A stretch of 64,000 nucleotides of DNA. It comes from Urechis unicinctus (lineage: Eukaryota; Annelida; Polychaeta; Xenopneusta; Urechidae). Where the stretch lies: positions 26,152,353 to 26,216,352 of the forward strand of contig CM067345.1 of assembly GCA_034190875.2 (NCBI GenBank). Direction: 5' to 3'. The notes under the pieces are model-generated. The model was given only the letters and a program-made list of their open reading frames with translations. It searched no databases and was not told the DNA's origin. Of this stretch, positions 62,880-64,000 are shown one piece after another (the first letter of the stretch is position 1; the number at the start of each line of letters is the position of its first letter). Both the position numbers and the translations under genes were made by a program.

Positions 62880-64000
62880 AGGAAATCATCAAAGATAATG
62901 TCTCAACCCAAAGAAGTAACAAATAAAGCGGACAACATTACAGCACTTGAATATAGTGATAATATGCAAACACTTTCTGGCATAGATGACAAGTGAAGCA
63001 CATGGGTCATCCTCATTCAATGTTTGCTAAGTATTGTTGGTCAAGTACCACAGCTACAATCCATGCCTTCAGTAGAATCCAACTTGACCCTACCGAATAG
63101 TAGTTTTAATGGAAAGTTTGGTTGTGCTTGGAACAGTTGCCGCCATTCATGTGCTGAAATCGAATAAAACAAACCCAATTTGAGCGATCGATATTGGTTA
63201 CAGTTATCCCTTGGCGAGATAAAACAAAACAAATGCACATTCACTTCGCTTGGCAGCATCTTGTTGGATTACCAGCTTAGTGGGGCAAGCAACGTGATGA
63301 CGATATTCATGACAGAATGTCATACCTACCACAGTATAAATTCAAATTTGAGCTCTTGAGATGGAAGAATGATGATTACAACCCACAAGAGCGCTACCCC
63401 ATACCTGCGAACGCTGGCTAAAAATCAGCTGAGTTTCATACAACATTCATGTCCCCACAAAAATATGCACCAGAACTAACATGCACCATAAAAGATAGCA
63501 GGGGTCATCGATTGGACTTGACTTAGCGGATATCATTTCTAAAAGAAAAGTGGAATCAGTTGGTGAATAATTTTTTTTTACAGCATTTTATGTTGTATTT
63601 TAACAAAAGCATCTTTTAAACTTCTTGGAACCTACCACTTCAAACTATCTTCAAAGACGCCCTGAAACAATTCAGTATGATTACCACTTCACCATTGTAC
63701 CCTCTAACTTATTCCGGCGAAAGCTGGCTGCATTGTTAGATATATTGACTTCATGCATCCTAAACGCGACTATATGTGTCTTGATCAAGACTTCGTGAGT
63801 TATAGTGTTGTTGTGTATTGAGGCGCCATACACTGCCTCTCTCTCTCTCTCTCTTCCCTAGCTTACCCGCCATGATATACAAGCTTGTTTGATGTTCTTC
63901 AGTATTCACGTGTTAGATAGTAAATAGAGAAATCCGAATATTTGATAACATCCCCCCCTCAGCCCTCCACCCATAATTGTTCATCTAGCACAGATATAAA
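62880..64000. other. Right end of window, no gene recognised
   Basis: A (CT)9 run lies at 63837-63854. Nothing else could be supported; open frames are short. Confidence 0.45.

Overview
The window looks like AT-rich, non-coding chromosomal DNA from an animal, most likely a marine invertebrate. The lineage cannot be fixed from the sequence. The evidence is two families of decayed animal-type LINE retrotransposons, tRNA-derived SINEs, AT and GAT microsatellites, one gene of the P2X7 'ballast'-domain type with a 92-bp GT-AG intron, and no operons or bacterial-type gene packing. Open frames almost never exceed 110 codons. At this base composition and window length, the two longest (146 and 136 codons) are close to what chance gives. 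I find no long conserved host gene, rRNA or canonical tRNA.

Left two-thirds (about 6-41 kb): an old, badly diverged duplication. Block A (about 6.0-17.4 kb) and block C (about 29.5-40.7 kb) can be lined up in the same order and orientation over most of their length, and block B (about 20.2-23.6 kb) is a third partial copy. Each is preceded by the wreck of a LINE reverse transcriptase. The copies differ by insertions. A has an extra 3.2 kb (11.5-14.8 kb) holding a 712-bp transposon with an exact 8-bp target-site duplication and a RecQ-like helicase relic, then the intron-containing P2X7-ballast gene (13.49-13.90 kb), then a small minus-strand relic. C has an extra 3.8 kb (33.5-37.3 kb) holding two minus-strand tRNA-SINEs and a G-rich minisatellite. 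Block B breaks off where a second LINE (23.6-27.6 kb), with recognisable ORF1, endonuclease and reverse transcriptase, is inserted. A short relic resembling a protein-primed family B DNA polymerase (Polinton/adintovirus type) lies just before block A.

Right third (about 41-64 kb): a mosaic of further old direct and inverted duplications. It includes 48.6-50.1 vs 52.06-53.3, 45.5-46.9 vs 57.95-58.9, 48.3-48.6 vs 57.07-57.35, and a 200-bp unit at 43.1 and 44.5 that recurs inverted at 56.2 and 61.0 kb. It also carries three or four reverse-transcriptase relics, one more SINE, a 92-bp almost identical tandem duplication, a GAT array and a 74-bp hairpin element.

The single locus that still looks like a gene is the P2X7-ballast ORF. 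Almost everything else is mobile-element debris and its duplicates.
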